Below, in pieces: positions 25,625-37,400 of a stretch of DNA of 64,000 bases (positions are counted from its first letter, which is position 1; each line of letters starts with the position of its first letter). The notes beneath the pieces were generated by a model. The model was given only the letters and a program-made list of their open reading frames with translations, was not told where the DNA came from and searched no databases. Origin of the DNA: Aurifilum marmelostoma (lineage: Eukaryota > Ascomycota > Sordariomycetes > Diaporthales > Cryphonectriaceae); NCBI GenBank assembly GCA_027559495.1, contig JAMXSV010000021.1, forward strand, positions 868,001 to 932,000, written 5' to 3'. The translations under genes were made by a program, and so were the position numbers.

Positions 25625-27072
25625 ATTACCGGGCGTGGTGTGAGAGACCTTCGTTCAGCTCAGAACTGAGCACTCAACCTCAATTTACTGTTCGTCACGA
25701 GGGGCTTCCACATTTAAAGGCACGAGAGCGGAAAGGATGAGAATACCAATACCTTCGTGGAGGGGGGCGGTTTCCAAGCCAGCAACTTCTGGCCTCAGCC
25801 AACCTAATCAAATCGCAGATTCTGGCTTAGTGAGGCTGTTATCAAGACTGCACTGAAGCGGCGGACGTCGTCAGACGGACGACATAGCACAGTGTGGGTT
25901 TGTCAAAACCCGTTTGGGAAACGAGAGCGACCAAGGCAAATGTGTTCAGTCCCAAATTCTGTTGTAATTATCCCTCAAAGGTTGCTACTTGTACCGAGAC
26001 TCGAAGATACATGTCGACCTGGGTATGCTCAGACAGGCTGTTCCTGACTCCGTCATGGCCAAGTCTCACAAGCTCAGAGCTGCATAATTGATGCCATAGT
26101 GCCAGTGTGTAGGCTGAATCAGGTTTATTGTCAGCCCCCACATCAATATCATTGCTACCCAGCCCCCAACATGTCAGGTATTATGTTAGCCACATGTTGA
26201 TGGCCAGCATGCGGCATACTACTGGTTGGGGGCAGTGACTCTGGATAGTCTAGGTACTCGAGACCCAGCTGCATGCAGCCTTCTTCTTTTTTTTCTCTTT
26301 TCTTTTTTGTTAGGCTGCCCTTGAATCACAGCTGGCCCTAATTCTTGAAGGATCGACCTGCAACCATGTGCAATGTCACACTGCAATGTCAGGGAAGGCA
26401 CTTTTGCCACCTAAGAGAGTTGCACAGAGAATAATGAAGGCCAGTCTATGTCTCAAGAGGGAATACTACTTGCCCAAGTACTGTAATCGTTGAATAAGCC
26501 CTTGGTGGTGTCCTAATATCAGATAGGAAACCTTGGCCGAAAATCGGCCCCCACAAGATGGAAAATGTTTCAGTGTTCATGTGGCTGTGGGGTTGTCTAG
26601 TAGTTACGTTGTGTTCAGTTTCAAACGCTGAGATGCCGTCTGCTGGCTTGATCGACCTAAGCAAGACAGATGGGTAGTTATTCTCAACACTCGTAAATGC
26701 TTACACACTATGGGAAAGACCTTTATCAGAAAACGGGATCTCTCAGCTGTACCCTTATTGAGAAGGGGCTCGGAGAGCTGGTCTTGAATCATTCTTTCAT
26801 TGCACTGGAGTGACCTTCCAAGACTTTTCTCCTCATTTGCATCTTGGAAAAGGGTCAACTGCGCCAGGCCCAGTGGTAGTATCCAGTCACCAGTAATCAA
26901 TGTGCATGAGCAAAGGCTTTTTCCCTCAAGTACTTAAGTACTCCTCCAAAGGATCCACGTCTCTCTGTGTTGAAGAATTCCCTACTACACCTTTACTGAT
27001 AACGACCTCTGATGCAATTCAGCATTCGAGATCATTTATCTTCAAGCTTAACGCAACTAATTATTTTGCCAT
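25625..27072. promoter_or_regulatory. Divergent intergenic/promoter region of P450 1 and P450 2
   Basis: About 1.45 kb between divergently transcribed P450 genes, with no convincing coding sequence. It holds four copies of GCCCCCA in either orientation (26,134; 26,162; 26,227 reverse; 26,547). The second and third form an inverted pair (GCCCCCAAC and GTTGGGGGC) about 60 bp apart. A pyrimidine tract lies at about 26,280-26,310. No TATA box is assigned. Confidence 0.45.
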
Positions 27073-29197
27073 ATGGATCTGCATCAAGAAATTGACCCCA
27101 CTGCCAGTGGGAGCCACGACTTTCGGCAGGCTTCTTCAAAGCTCTCAGTGTCTTCTTCATCTGATCTGAACTTCTCTTCGCTCAATATTGGCTCAGTTCG
27201 AGGGTTTATGGTTTTGAATTTGGCGGCATTTTCTCTTTTACTTTTACTGAACTACGCACAAACATGGCTCAGATATCATCACGCCGATCGTTCGGGCGCC
27301 TGGGACAATTCTCGACAGAGAAAACCAGCACAGCGCCCGCCCGTCTATCCTTCTCTGATACCGTTCCTCGGTAGTTTAATCGCATTTTCTTATGACAACG
27401 CTGATTTCTTGCGGCGTGCCACGTAAGTCTGCCCATAACACACTACTACTGACAGCTTGGAGTAATATTCACTTTCGAGGTCATGGATGAACATTTGCTA
27501 ATCTGAATATACAGTACATACGCTGGCAAACCAACTGCATGTCGTGTCTCCGTGTTTCCTGGCTTTCAAATCTACCTGTTTCAGGATCGGCAGACTATCA
27601 GACAGATCTTCAGACATCCGGACCTGGGGAGTCCTGTTGCTGCCTATACCGTCGCTTTGGGCCGCTTCTTTGGAATGCCCGAACGCACATTGAAGGTATA
27701 CCGGGAAGACAACTCTGGGCCAGGAGCCAAGCCGCATCCGGAGTCCACTGTCGATGCCGATGGCCGGGCCTTCCATGTAACACACAAGGGGCTCGCTCAG
27801 GGTCTTACGGGTCCAGGACTGGCAGCGCACACAAGACGGTATATCAAGAATCTAGTCCAAGATATACGCTGCTACAATGGAGGAAAACTCGGCCAGACTA
27901 GAGATTGGACACAGCTGTCTGACCTCTTTCATTTCACCCAGCATACAGCTAGCCGCGCCATGATCTCGGCACACTTTGGCCCGTCTTTGCTCGGCCTATA
28001 TCCGTCTTATATGGACGACCTGCGTGCTGTGGATGAAGGAATTCCGTGGTTTGCCCGAGGCATCCCACGTTTCTTCATCCCGGAGCCATACCGTGCTCGG
28101 GACAGGCTTATTCAAAACCTGATGCAGTGGTATACGTATGCTAGAGAGCACGATGATGGGAAGGCAATAGACGAGGACAGTGACGGAGACCATATCTGGG
28201 GCTCAGCCCTTAACAGACACCGGCAAAAAACGCTACGCGAGTTGAAAGAGCACGATGATCGGGCCATGGCAAGTCTAGACTTGGGCCACTCCTGGGGGTG
28301 AGTAAGACTTTCCACGTTCACTTCCCATATATCCAAGTACTCACTCTTGTTTCACAGAAGTACTGCCAACGTCGTATCCAACATATTCATGGCTGTCTAC
28401 CATATATATTCTTCTCCTGATGTGCTAAGCCGCCTTCGGATCAGCCTGTCCAACACTCTTCACACAGCCCGCGTCCACAACACATCATTAGGCGAGGAAT
28501 GCCGCCCAGTTTCAGACCTTCTGAATCCCAAGACCCTATCCTCAGACGCGTTGCTGTCTTCCATATACGCCGAAACGCTTCGTCTCCACGGGGTGGTTCA
28601 CTTTCTAGTCAGTGCGCCCGAGCGGACTGACGTGCGTCTCGACAGCGGATGGCTGCTGCCTCGCGGCTGTGTCGGCTTGCTGAGTTCCGGCACCTCGCAC
28701 TCAGATGCCCATTTCTGGAACACGCGTTCAGGTCAGCACCCCGTTTCCGAATTCTGGGCCGATAGGTTTCTGGTGTACCCTCATGACCCAGACAGTGGGC
28801 CTGTGAACCCCCAATATCGGGAACAACCGTACCCCAGGCCTGAGCGGCCAGAGGCCGACCACAATGAGCCGTACTTCTCATTGGTTGGAACGGAGGGAGT
28901 ATGGTTCCCATATGGAGGTAAGAAACCTCTTCAGGAAATTTCAGAAATCTACGAGCCGTTTTGGTGAACACCTCTGTGCTGACATCTTCCACTTGGTTTA
29001 CAGGAGGAGGAGCAATATGTAGTGGTCGCTTCGTGGCCAAGAATGCCTTTCTCGCAACACTTGCATACCTTGTGCTAGAGTTCGATATAGAGATTCAGGT
29101 GTCGGCCATGGCTGTAGATCCATGGAGATATGGTTTGGGAGTGGAGCAACCTAGATATGCCACTCCTTTCAAGATCCGAAGGCGACCACTTGTGTGA
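27073..29197 (+). CDS. Cytochrome P450 monooxygenase 2 (divergent)
   Basis: Four exons: 27,073-27,422, 27,515-28,297, 28,358-28,917 and 29,004-29,197, about 628 aa. All introns are GT..AG (donors GTAAGT, GTGAGT, GTAAGA) and join in frame. ExxR is ETLR (about 450-453); FWADRF is the PERF-like motif; the haem loop reads FPYGGGGAICSGR with Cys near 570, formed across intron 3. The I-helix region is SWGSTANVVSNIFMAVYHIY, lacking the usual acid-Thr pair. A membrane anchor (VLNLAAFSLLLLLNY) starts near residue 47. The first 45 residues are a polar, serine-rich leader, so the ATG at 27,208 is an alternative start giving 583 aa. It is clearly less similar to P450 1 and 3 than they are to each other. 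Family membership is certain; substrate is unknown. Confidence 0.9.
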
Positions 29198-29588
29198 GAG
29201 GATGAAACTTAGGATTTTAAGTTGCGAAGTATGAAAGGTTGTTTGAATTGTACGAAGAATCTCCGTACTTACTGGCCGATGCATCATTTTGCAACTTAAC
29301 TTGGTAGTATTATATTTAACTCAAGTCGAGTCACAAACTCTGACCTAATTGATTACATGGTACACAGTTGGATTAAGCCTCGTTGATAGACTTGCTCTTG
29401 ATCAACATTGTTCACAATTAAAACTTCATAGCATACATGAAGCCGAGACAATATTCCATACCAATTATACAGTCGATTGTCCTAATTTGACTATCCCATA
29501 GCTACTTGACCCGGTCTCCTTGCGCCCATGAGTACTTGCATACAAATAATACGTGCCATTTCACACGTATGATGATCCATTCATCCAC
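29198..29588. other. Convergent intergenic region between P450 2 and P450 3
   Basis: About 390 bp between the stop codons of two convergent genes. It presumably carries both 3' untranslated regions and polyadenylation signals. No coding potential, and nothing else notable. Confidence 0.6.
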
Positions 29589-31278
29589 TCACCTTTGGAC
29601 GAGAAGATCAGCATCTCTGGGCCCGGAGAACTCGATACGCCAGGTTCGCCCGGCGGCCTCGGGCCGAGGGATGAGTTGAATCTCGATGTCATCATCAGGC
29701 TGCTCCATGGCCTCAGCCTGTGAAGACTTGGCGGTTGAAGGCATTACCCACGGCAATGTTGTTGGTTGGATATCAAAACGAAGGAGCAGGAGGGCAGTAA
29801 GGAGCAAGATCTCGCTGGTCGCGAAGTATCGACCCGGGCACAATGTCGTGCCACCTCCAAAGCCACGAAACGCAACAGGATTGAACCGACGCCCTGGTTG
29901 TTTGACGAATCGCTTGTGGTAAAACGCGTCTACATCTTCGCCCCAGACCTCTGCATTGCTGTGCTGAGCTCGAGCTGACATCATGACTAGACCACCCTTC
30001 CTGAGCTGGTATTTGTCGAGAACTTGATCTTCTGCAACAATGCGAACCGAGTTGGCCATACCGTGATAACGGAAGACCTCGTGGTATGTAGAAAGCAGGA
30101 TTGGACAGGAGCTGAGAATGAAGCTGAGATCAATTGTAGACTCGGTGTTATGCTTGTTGTGCCTGACTGCTTGGTCGACTTCCTGTCGGCAGTCCTGCAG
30201 GACGACCGGATCGCTGAAGATACGGTAAATGACCCAAAAAGCGGAGGGGATAGTATTTGCGACATTGTTAAAGACAGTTCCTAGTAGCAAGCGGGGTATA
30301 TCATCCTCGGGTATCTTTTGGCTGATGCAATGCTCTGTGAATCTCTGGATATAAGCAGATCCCTGCTTGTAGCTGCCGTCCGCATAGTACCTCGTAAAGC
30401 TCTTTACCAGGACCTCTCGGGCCTGCATAGCGGCTCTGAAGAAGATGCGCTGCGGTAGAAGATCCAGCATGATGTACATGAGCGCTGGATGAAATTTGCT
30501 GTTGAGGAAGAAAACCAAGAATCAGAACTCAATGCCGTCATGAGCCGAGAGAGTTGGCATGTGCAAAGAAACCACTTACTACCAAGCCTCGAGATTGCAA
30601 GCGTCTGCCATAGGATTAGATGGTCCGTATATTGCTTCCGTAGTTGCATGCATGATCTGTCTGGCGATCCAATCATACATAGAGATACTCGTTGGAGAAA
30701 CGATCTGTCCCAGAGCCTCGTCGAGTTCCTCAAAGGCCCGGGTATTTAGAAGATCCAGTGCTGGCCCACTGCTTGTAGTGGAGTGGATAGCCTTTACCAT
30801 CCCGTTGACGAAGCCTTGTTCGGTCACCAAGTCGCGCTCCATGAGAGCAATAGCTTCTTTGCTTGCGCCCATAGCCGCCTTTGCTGCTTTGACCTGGATA
30901 GGCGCGAAGATGAGCGAGCGCCATTGGCGTTGCACTGCAGGGATCAAATTCAACGAGTTGATGGCGTAGAGGCGTACTCCGGGAATCCTCAGGGTATAGA
31001 TGGGCAAGTCTCGGTGTTGTTTCCGCATGTGCGCGTAGAAATCCTTGCTCCATCGGACCACTATTCCGCTGTGTTAGAGAAGGCGACTCTAGGAAAGAGG
31101 GCATCTCGTGGCGAGACGTACTTCCCAGTATGGGACTGATGAATGGAACAGACGTCGAGACCATTGGAGGCTCATTGCTGCCATGAGTGAGGTACAAGAG
31201 ACCCCAGAAAAAGACGTAGGCCGCGGCAATCCCGCAAAATGCAGTTGCAACAGCTGGGTTGATGTTTGCTTGTGGCAT
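29589..31278 (-). CDS. Cytochrome P450 monooxygenase 3 (CYP7/CYP8-like, paralogue of P450 1)
   Basis: Three exons: 31,278-31,122, 31,060-30,580 and 30,498-29,589, 515 aa. An N-terminal anchor (about residues 8-32) is followed by the hinge NEPPMVSTSVPF, matching NEPPVVANSIPF in P450 1. Other shared landmarks are PIYTLR.PG, ATTEAIYGP and EAWY/ESWY. ExxR is EVFR (353-356); the haem loop is FGGGTTLCPGR with Cys near 433. The I-helix is GTVFNNVANTIPSAFW with Asn-Thr instead of acid-Thr. Intron 2 sits at the same codon and phase as in P450 1 (after EAW, donor GTAAGT), while intron 1 is at a different place. The start at 31,278 has a purine at -3 (AAGATGCC) and directly precedes the anchor; an upstream in-frame ATG at 31,374 would add a non-anchor leader. 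A tandem-type duplication with P450 1, now separated by P450 2, is inferred. Confidence 0.92.
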
Positions 31279-32029
31279 CTTGACAGCGGCACGACGCGTG
31301 TTGAGACGGAGGGAGACAATTGAGCTTCTGATGGAAGGATTGAACAAGTTTGTCGGACCGATCTGGGCTCCCACGAGCTAGGTTAAATCTTCTGTTTGAA
31401 ACAATGACGTATGCTCGGCCAGAAGGACTGCCTGAATATCCCGTATCAGCGAAAAGCCAGATGGAACGGCTGAGCTGCTATTTCACCGCGTGGCCAACAC
31501 ACAACAGAGAGGTACTCTCGCAGTCTCGAGGCATTGCTGGCACTGTGCCGGGCCCTCAACCTGCACAGGTTGGGTTACACCTGGCGCAGATACAGTGAGA
31601 CTTTAGTGCTAGGTTGTGGGGGCCGCTCTGCCGACAGGATCTGGATGAGCACTATTGGGCCGACAAAGGTGACATTCATGAATCACGTTCTTCATTAATT
31701 CACGGATGATTCATTCCCGGCTGGGGCCAGCGGCCATGCAATGCACGACACCTACCATAGGATTCATGGCTCACAATCTCGAATCGGTCGTAGAACCTAC
31801 GTTGAGACAAGACGGATGAAGGCCTTAGCCCCCATACCTACCGACTCGGCCACGGAGCCTGTCTTGATCGCGTGTAAGAGCCGTTCGAGTGAGATTTGCA
31901 AACAAGATTCGGTACCAGACCTCAAAATCTAAAGCCTGACATGAAGAAGCATCTGGCTCTGTACTCCGTATTCATTTTGGGCTACTTCTAACGCTGTCAT
32001 TGTCTAACTGGCTCAGTTCTGCGACCAGG
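31279..32029. promoter_or_regulatory. Intergenic region upstream of P450 3
   Basis: About 750 bp between the start of P450 3 and the stop of the rhodopsin-domain gene, both on the minus strand. Two short open frames on the plus strand (31,350-31,598 and 31,741-31,932) show no protein features and are not accepted as genes. One GCCCCCA word occurs at 31,828. Confidence 0.4.
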
Positions 32030-33498
32030 TCACGACAGCGGAACATGTGCAGGATTCAAGCTCTGCACCGATTCCGTGCGTCTGTCCCAAGGGTTCTTGT
32101 ACCGATCATCTCGTTGGCCCGGTCCGCTGGCCCAATGCGTGCCTTCGTCGTCAAATGAGGAATGTGTCTGGGTTCTGCCTTCTAGATCGGACAAGATGAC
32201 TTCCTGCTTTGCAGCTTCACCATCGGAAGTATTCACCTCAGTGACGCCTTCCAACTCGTAGCATGTCTCGACTATGGTGGTGTAGAGGCTTGGCCCCTTC
32301 ATCCTCCCATTCTTCCACGAGTTCCCAAACGTGCGTAGCTGGTCACCACCAAGTGGCCGGGGGGTGGGCTTCTTCTTCTTCTTCATGCCCTGCGCGAAAA
32401 GGGCCGGGAAGGAGATGAGACAGGCGACAAGAAAGGCTAGACGCAAGACACTCTTGGTCAGTCTGAGTCCACATATATTGAAAGACCTCGGCCACTTACA
32501 AACGATGAGTTCCATCTGCATCCAGAACCAGATCCAGGAGATATTCTGCGACTGGGTGTAATCGCTAGCGATCCTGCCGTAGCTGATGGTACCGCGGATG
32601 ATGGCCATGGCGACAGTGAACAGCGACAGCATGAACATTGCCGAGAGGTAGACCTTCTTCCGGAGATTGAGCCGGACCCTCCATACAATGGCGACGGGAA
32701 ATATCATGACTAAAGATAGCCGTCGTCGTCAGTTCAGCACTCGTCAGATGCACCGGTGAGCACCAGTTGGGAGAACAGAAAGGTCATCGTACTCAAGAGA
32801 TCATTGAAGGCGTCGACACCAGATGACGCTTGAACCTCTACCCATTCCAACCGGATGGCGGAGGGCTCGGTACAAGCCGTGAAGATCACCTCAACTCCGC
32901 TAAGGGTGCATTTATACGACCCGAGACCGAGGAAGGTGCCGAGACATGCGATGGTGATGACGAACACCGCCCACCACATGTTGCGATACAGTCGATCCGC
33001 CGAGCAAAATATACGATAGAAGAAAACCAGGAAACTAAACTTGACGGCCCAGAGGCCAATGCTGATGAGTATGTCAACGGCAGCAAGTGCACGTAATCCT
33101 CTCGGAACGTCGTTGAGGAAGGTCGGTGGTGGCACGATCAGCCCGTTGCCCACTTCTTCTGTCTCGTAGACGTACTTCAGGTTGAGCTGACAGAGGACGG
33201 CAGTGGCGAGTTGCAGACACAAGGCAAAGAACATCAGATAGTCCTCGGCGGCCAACTTGCGCAGCGAGATCAGGCGGACTGAAACGCGGCTGAAGAACAG
33301 GACGACGCAGATAGCAAAGAAAGTCCATACGATAGCCTGTCGCAAGGGGAATTAATGGGTCTGCCTCCACACTCTCACTGTCTTTTTTTTTCTTTCTTTT
33401 TTTTTTTTGAAATATGATCAGAAGACCAGACTCACGTAAAAGGCTTGCAATGACATCAGCTCCCCACTCGTACTGAGCACCCCAGTGGACTTGGCCAT
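32030..33498 (-). CDS. Rhodopsin-domain (PTH11-like/SAT4-type) seven-helix membrane protein
   Basis: Four exons: 33,498-33,436, 33,336-32,754, 32,709-32,500 and 32,436-32,030, 420 aa. After a short extracellular N-terminus come hydrophobic helices starting AIVWTFFAICVVLFF and LAAEDYLMFFALCLQ, then KFSFLVFFYRIF, WWAVFVITIACLGTF, LVLTVMIFPVAIVWRV and others, ending SFLVACLISFPALFAQ. This order and the FND.L, PV..VWR and E(L)IVSFLVACL segments are typical of the fungal rhodopsin/PTH11 family of plasma-membrane proteins. A polar C-tail with five lysines (GMKKKKKP) is presumably cytoplasmic. The 63-nt intron 3 (GTAAGT..CTAG) has no stop and is a multiple of three, so retention would insert 21 residues. 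Intron 2 is only 44 nt. Intron 1 contains a long pyrimidine/purine run. A sensing role is inferred from the family; function here is unknown. Confidence 0.85.
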
Positions 33499-34442
33499 GT
33501 TAGCCAGCGAACTTGTGGATAGGAAGAGAAGGAGAAAAAAGAAAGAAAATAGTTGAAGCTCAGGGGATGGAGGCTTGTGTATGAACAAGCATGTAAGTCG
33601 AGGCGAGAAGACGACTATCTTTAAAACGTCAACCAACCTCTTCCAGACCTTGCGAAGAGTATTCGAGCAGGCTTCAACGGCTTGGAGGACTGTGGGATTC
33701 TAGCGTGGCCGCAGCACTGAGCCAGAACCTGAAGAGGGCACCAATGAAAGCATGAAATAGCTGGCAGCCGAGCGAGTGAAGCAGGTTGGTGTGGCACCCA
33801 ACATGATAACCTCACGATTGGGGGCAGAAAAGGCGCCCCAAGAGCGTTGCCTGGTTGCACCAAATCTTCTAGCTTCCAATCTGAATCATGTTGTCTGATT
33901 GAGCTGACACGTAACCAGCCTTTCCACATAACGGCGCGGACAGCATGAGAATCGAACCCAACGGTGGCTGGGTAAGAAAGGAGCCAGCGCTCAAATTCAA
34001 AGATTGATATCTGGTCAGTTTAGAAGGCGGTGCGATCTGTGCAGACGCACTATGCAAATAACATTTGTGCCACAGTAAGCATGTATTTTGCCTTTCACTA
34101 GTCCGGCCCTTTTTTAGGTAGGCCGGTTGGCCAAGTAAAATGCGACACAATGTACAACACTAGGATCATCAAAGGTACCGTACATATGTTCCTCTGAGTA
34201 CCTGCGACATGTAGTGACATGAAGTTCAATAACAGCTGCTTTGGGAAAAGCCACAGCAATTAAGGGACCCCACTTTTCATCTCATAGCATGCTCAAGCAT
34301 TGCTATGCTTTCTTAGGGCTGAAATATATCCTGTTGAAAATGCCAATGCTGTAAACATCTCTACACCATAGCATCCTTTCCCAACCAGAGTCTACTATGC
34401 GTTCCTACCACACGCCTCTCAATATTGAAGCACTCAGCAAGG
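33499..34442. promoter_or_regulatory. Divergent promoter of rhodopsin-domain gene and ABC transporter
   Basis: A 944-bp region shared by two divergent genes, so the membrane protein and the exporter could be co-regulated. It includes a reverse GCCCCCA word at 33,819. A minus-strand open frame extends the rhodopsin exon upstream to 33,636 but adds a non-homologous leader and is not used. Confidence 0.45.
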
Positions 34443-34456
34443 ATGAAGGAAAATAG
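34397..34456 (+). promoter_or_regulatory. Short upstream ORF overlapping the ABC transporter start
   Basis: The first ATG upstream of the transporter opens a 19-codon frame (MRSYHTPLNIEALSKDEGK) ending at TAG 34,454-34,456, overlapping the presumed main ATG at 34,443 in another frame. If it lies in the mRNA leader it could lower translation of the main frame. Alternatively it is the end of an unrecognised first exon. The transcription start is not known. Confidence 0.35.
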
Positions 34457-37400
34457 TGGAGCTGATATCATCACCTCTTCACCTGTCACCAGCCATGCCC
34501 TCCGGCCAGGGACGACTAGACACCGAGCTGGTGCATGTCACAATGGTGCCGGTGTAGCATTTCAAGATCTGAACTGCTACGGATTCATGTCATCAGATCA
34601 TGTCCAATCGACATTTGGCACTTGGCTACTTACATTACCACGACTGCTGCTGGGCCTGGTCTCTGTGAGGCGCCGGGTGCTGCAGAGGGTCGAGATCCTC
34701 CATGGCATTAACGGCTTGGTGTATCCAGGAGAGATGCTTCTCGTGCTTGGTAGACCGGGAAGCGGATGCTCAACCTTCCTCAAGGCACTCTCTGGAGACA
34801 CTTATGGATTTCATGTTGATGATGCTGGGGTGAACTACCAGGGTTAGTCAGTAATGGTATTTACAGCTCCAATGAAGGCTGCTGATATCACATTAGGAAC
34901 ATCATACCAAGCAATGCATCATGGGCACAGGGGCGAATCTGTCTATGTTGCTGAGCTGGATGTTCACTTCCCAGAACTCACCCTCGGTCAGACCCTCGGC
35001 TTTGCGATAAATATCAGAGCCTCAGGTGTTCACCAGGAAAAGCAGGCAGCACTGCGCAGCAGGAGCCAAGATCTGGCGTCCATGTTTCATCTGGAACAAG
35101 CGCTCAATACTCGAGTCGGCAACACCATGATCCGTGGCATCAGCGGTGGCGAGAAGCGACGGACAAGTCTGGCGGAAGCTTTCGTCAGTAAGGCACAGTT
35201 CCAATGTTGGGACAATAGCACTAGAGGACTGGACAGCTCAACTGCGTTGGGATTTGTCAAGCTCCTTAGACGCTTGACCGATAGCCTCGGCTCGGTTAAC
35301 CTCGTGAGTATATACCAGGCCTCTGAGGCACAGTATACGGTAAGTAATGATCTTCCCCGTGTTCCTCGATGCATTTACTAAACGGAACATTATATGTAGA
35401 GCTTTGACAAGGTCTTGCTGTTGTATGAAGGCCGCTCGATATATTTCGGTTCCACCGCGCTGGCTGCTACTTACTTTGAAAACCTGGGCTTTGTGAAGCC
35501 AGGCCACTCGACTACGGCGGACTTCTTGACTTCCATCACCAATCCCACGGAGCGAATCGTCAGGGCCACGCACCGGGGTCCCGTGCCTAGGAGTGCTGAT
35601 GAATTTGCGCTTGCCTGGCAACAAAGTCGCCAAGCCAGAGACATTCAACGAGACATTCGTGAATTTGAGAGAAGCCATCCAGTCCAGAACTCCCACGCAT
35701 CAGCCACCCCTCTGATGGTTCCAATTCACCAGCAAATCCTTGTCTGCCTCGCAAGAGGCCTCCAGCGGCTTCGCAACAACTACGGTGCGGTGGTCGCTGG
35801 GATCGTCGCGAACTCCATCTTGGCGCTGATCTTGGGCAGTGCTTTCTATAATATGTCCGAGACGACCGACAGCATGGACAATCGCGCGGTGCTGCTGTTC
35901 TTTGCCCTCATCGTCAATGCTACTACGCCCGCATTCGAGGTATGCATCTACCACTTTGCTACTGATCTTGACCATTTCGTTATTCATGATGCCTTGCTGA
36001 CGGCTCTGGACCTATTCAAGGTGCTGACGATGTGGGCTCAGCGGCCTATTGTCGAAAAGCATGACCGTTACGCTTACTATCATCCGTACATCGAAGGCAT
36101 CACGTCAATGCTCTGCGACCTGCCCAACAAACTGGCAACCTCCATCATCTTCAACGTGACACTATACTTCATGACCGACCTTCGGCGTACCACGCCGGCC
36201 TTTTTTACCTATCTGCTGTTCAACTTTGTTGTCATGGTGGCCATGTCAATGTACTTTCGTATGGTCGGCTCTCTGTCACGGAGGATGGAGCAGACTATGG
36301 CACCATCATCAATCGCCGTGCTCTTGTTCTCCGTGTACGCTGGCTTTGTAATTCCTGTCCAGTACATGGTGCCTTGGCTTGGCTGGTTCCGCTTTCTCAA
36401 CCCGATGGCGTACACTTATGAAAGTCTCATGCTTAACGAGGTACGCAGCGAATGACCTCGAACTGTGCCGGTCTTGTATCACTAATCACCAGCGAACGTG
36501 CCCCAGTTTTATGACAGAGCCTTTCCTTGCGCATTGCCAGTGCCGACTGGTCCTACCTATTCCCCGGCTGCTGATATGAACGGGAAGGTATGTGCGGTCC
36601 AGGGGGCTGTTCCCGGGCAAGATGCAGTCCAAGGCGCCGCCTACCTCTCTGAGAAATACAACTATACAATGATAAATCATCTCTGGAGGTAACGAAGGCA
36701 TTCCTCATTGTCATGGGCCTCCCAGCTCTGGTAATTAGAGCTCAATGATGACTAATTATTGACGGACCAGAAACGTTGCCATAGTCTTTGCCCTGGGCGT
36801 TGTGTTCTGTGCGGTCCATCTTCTCGCAACTCAATACATTCCTGCGCAGAGATCAAAGGGCGATGTTCTCATATTTCGGCGGTATTCAAATGTCAATACC
36901 CTAAAGGGCCCCAGCGGTTTCTCGTCACCTACAGAAGAATCCGGGTCCGAGTCCCTCGCCAGATTCGCACAGGATGTCAACAAATTGCAGCACGGGAACA
37001 CAAAACAACACGACATGTTCAACGGCACATTATCCATCAATACCGAAACTGTCTCGAGGCAGCCCACAATCTTCCACTGGAGATCTCTCAGCTATGGCGT
37101 GAAGACCAAAGAAGGCACGAAACACATTCTCAAGGATGTCACCGGCTATGTGAAGCCTGGGACTTTGACAGCTCTCATGGTGGGTCGATCTGTGCTCTGT
37201 CTATTCTTGGTTGCAAGGCCTATTCACTCATCCTCTTTCCCTGTCTGATCATATGTTCCTCACATTAGCCCTCGTCCCTTGATTTCAGTCCTGGATCTTC
37301 CTTTGCTGATGAAGATGAATGCTAGGGTGTAAGCGGCGCTGGGAAAACAACGCTGCTTGATGTGCTGGCGAACCGCGCATCTTTTGGAACGGTAACTGGG

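Noticed and set aside
26604..26900. 98-codon minus-strand frame in the P450 1/P450 2 intergenic region
   Set aside because: No start context, splice partners, family motifs or membrane features; length is within chance for this composition.
31350..31932. Two short plus-strand frames upstream of P450 3
   Set aside because: They lie in the presumed promoter, show no recognisable protein features and have no splice-compatible neighbours.
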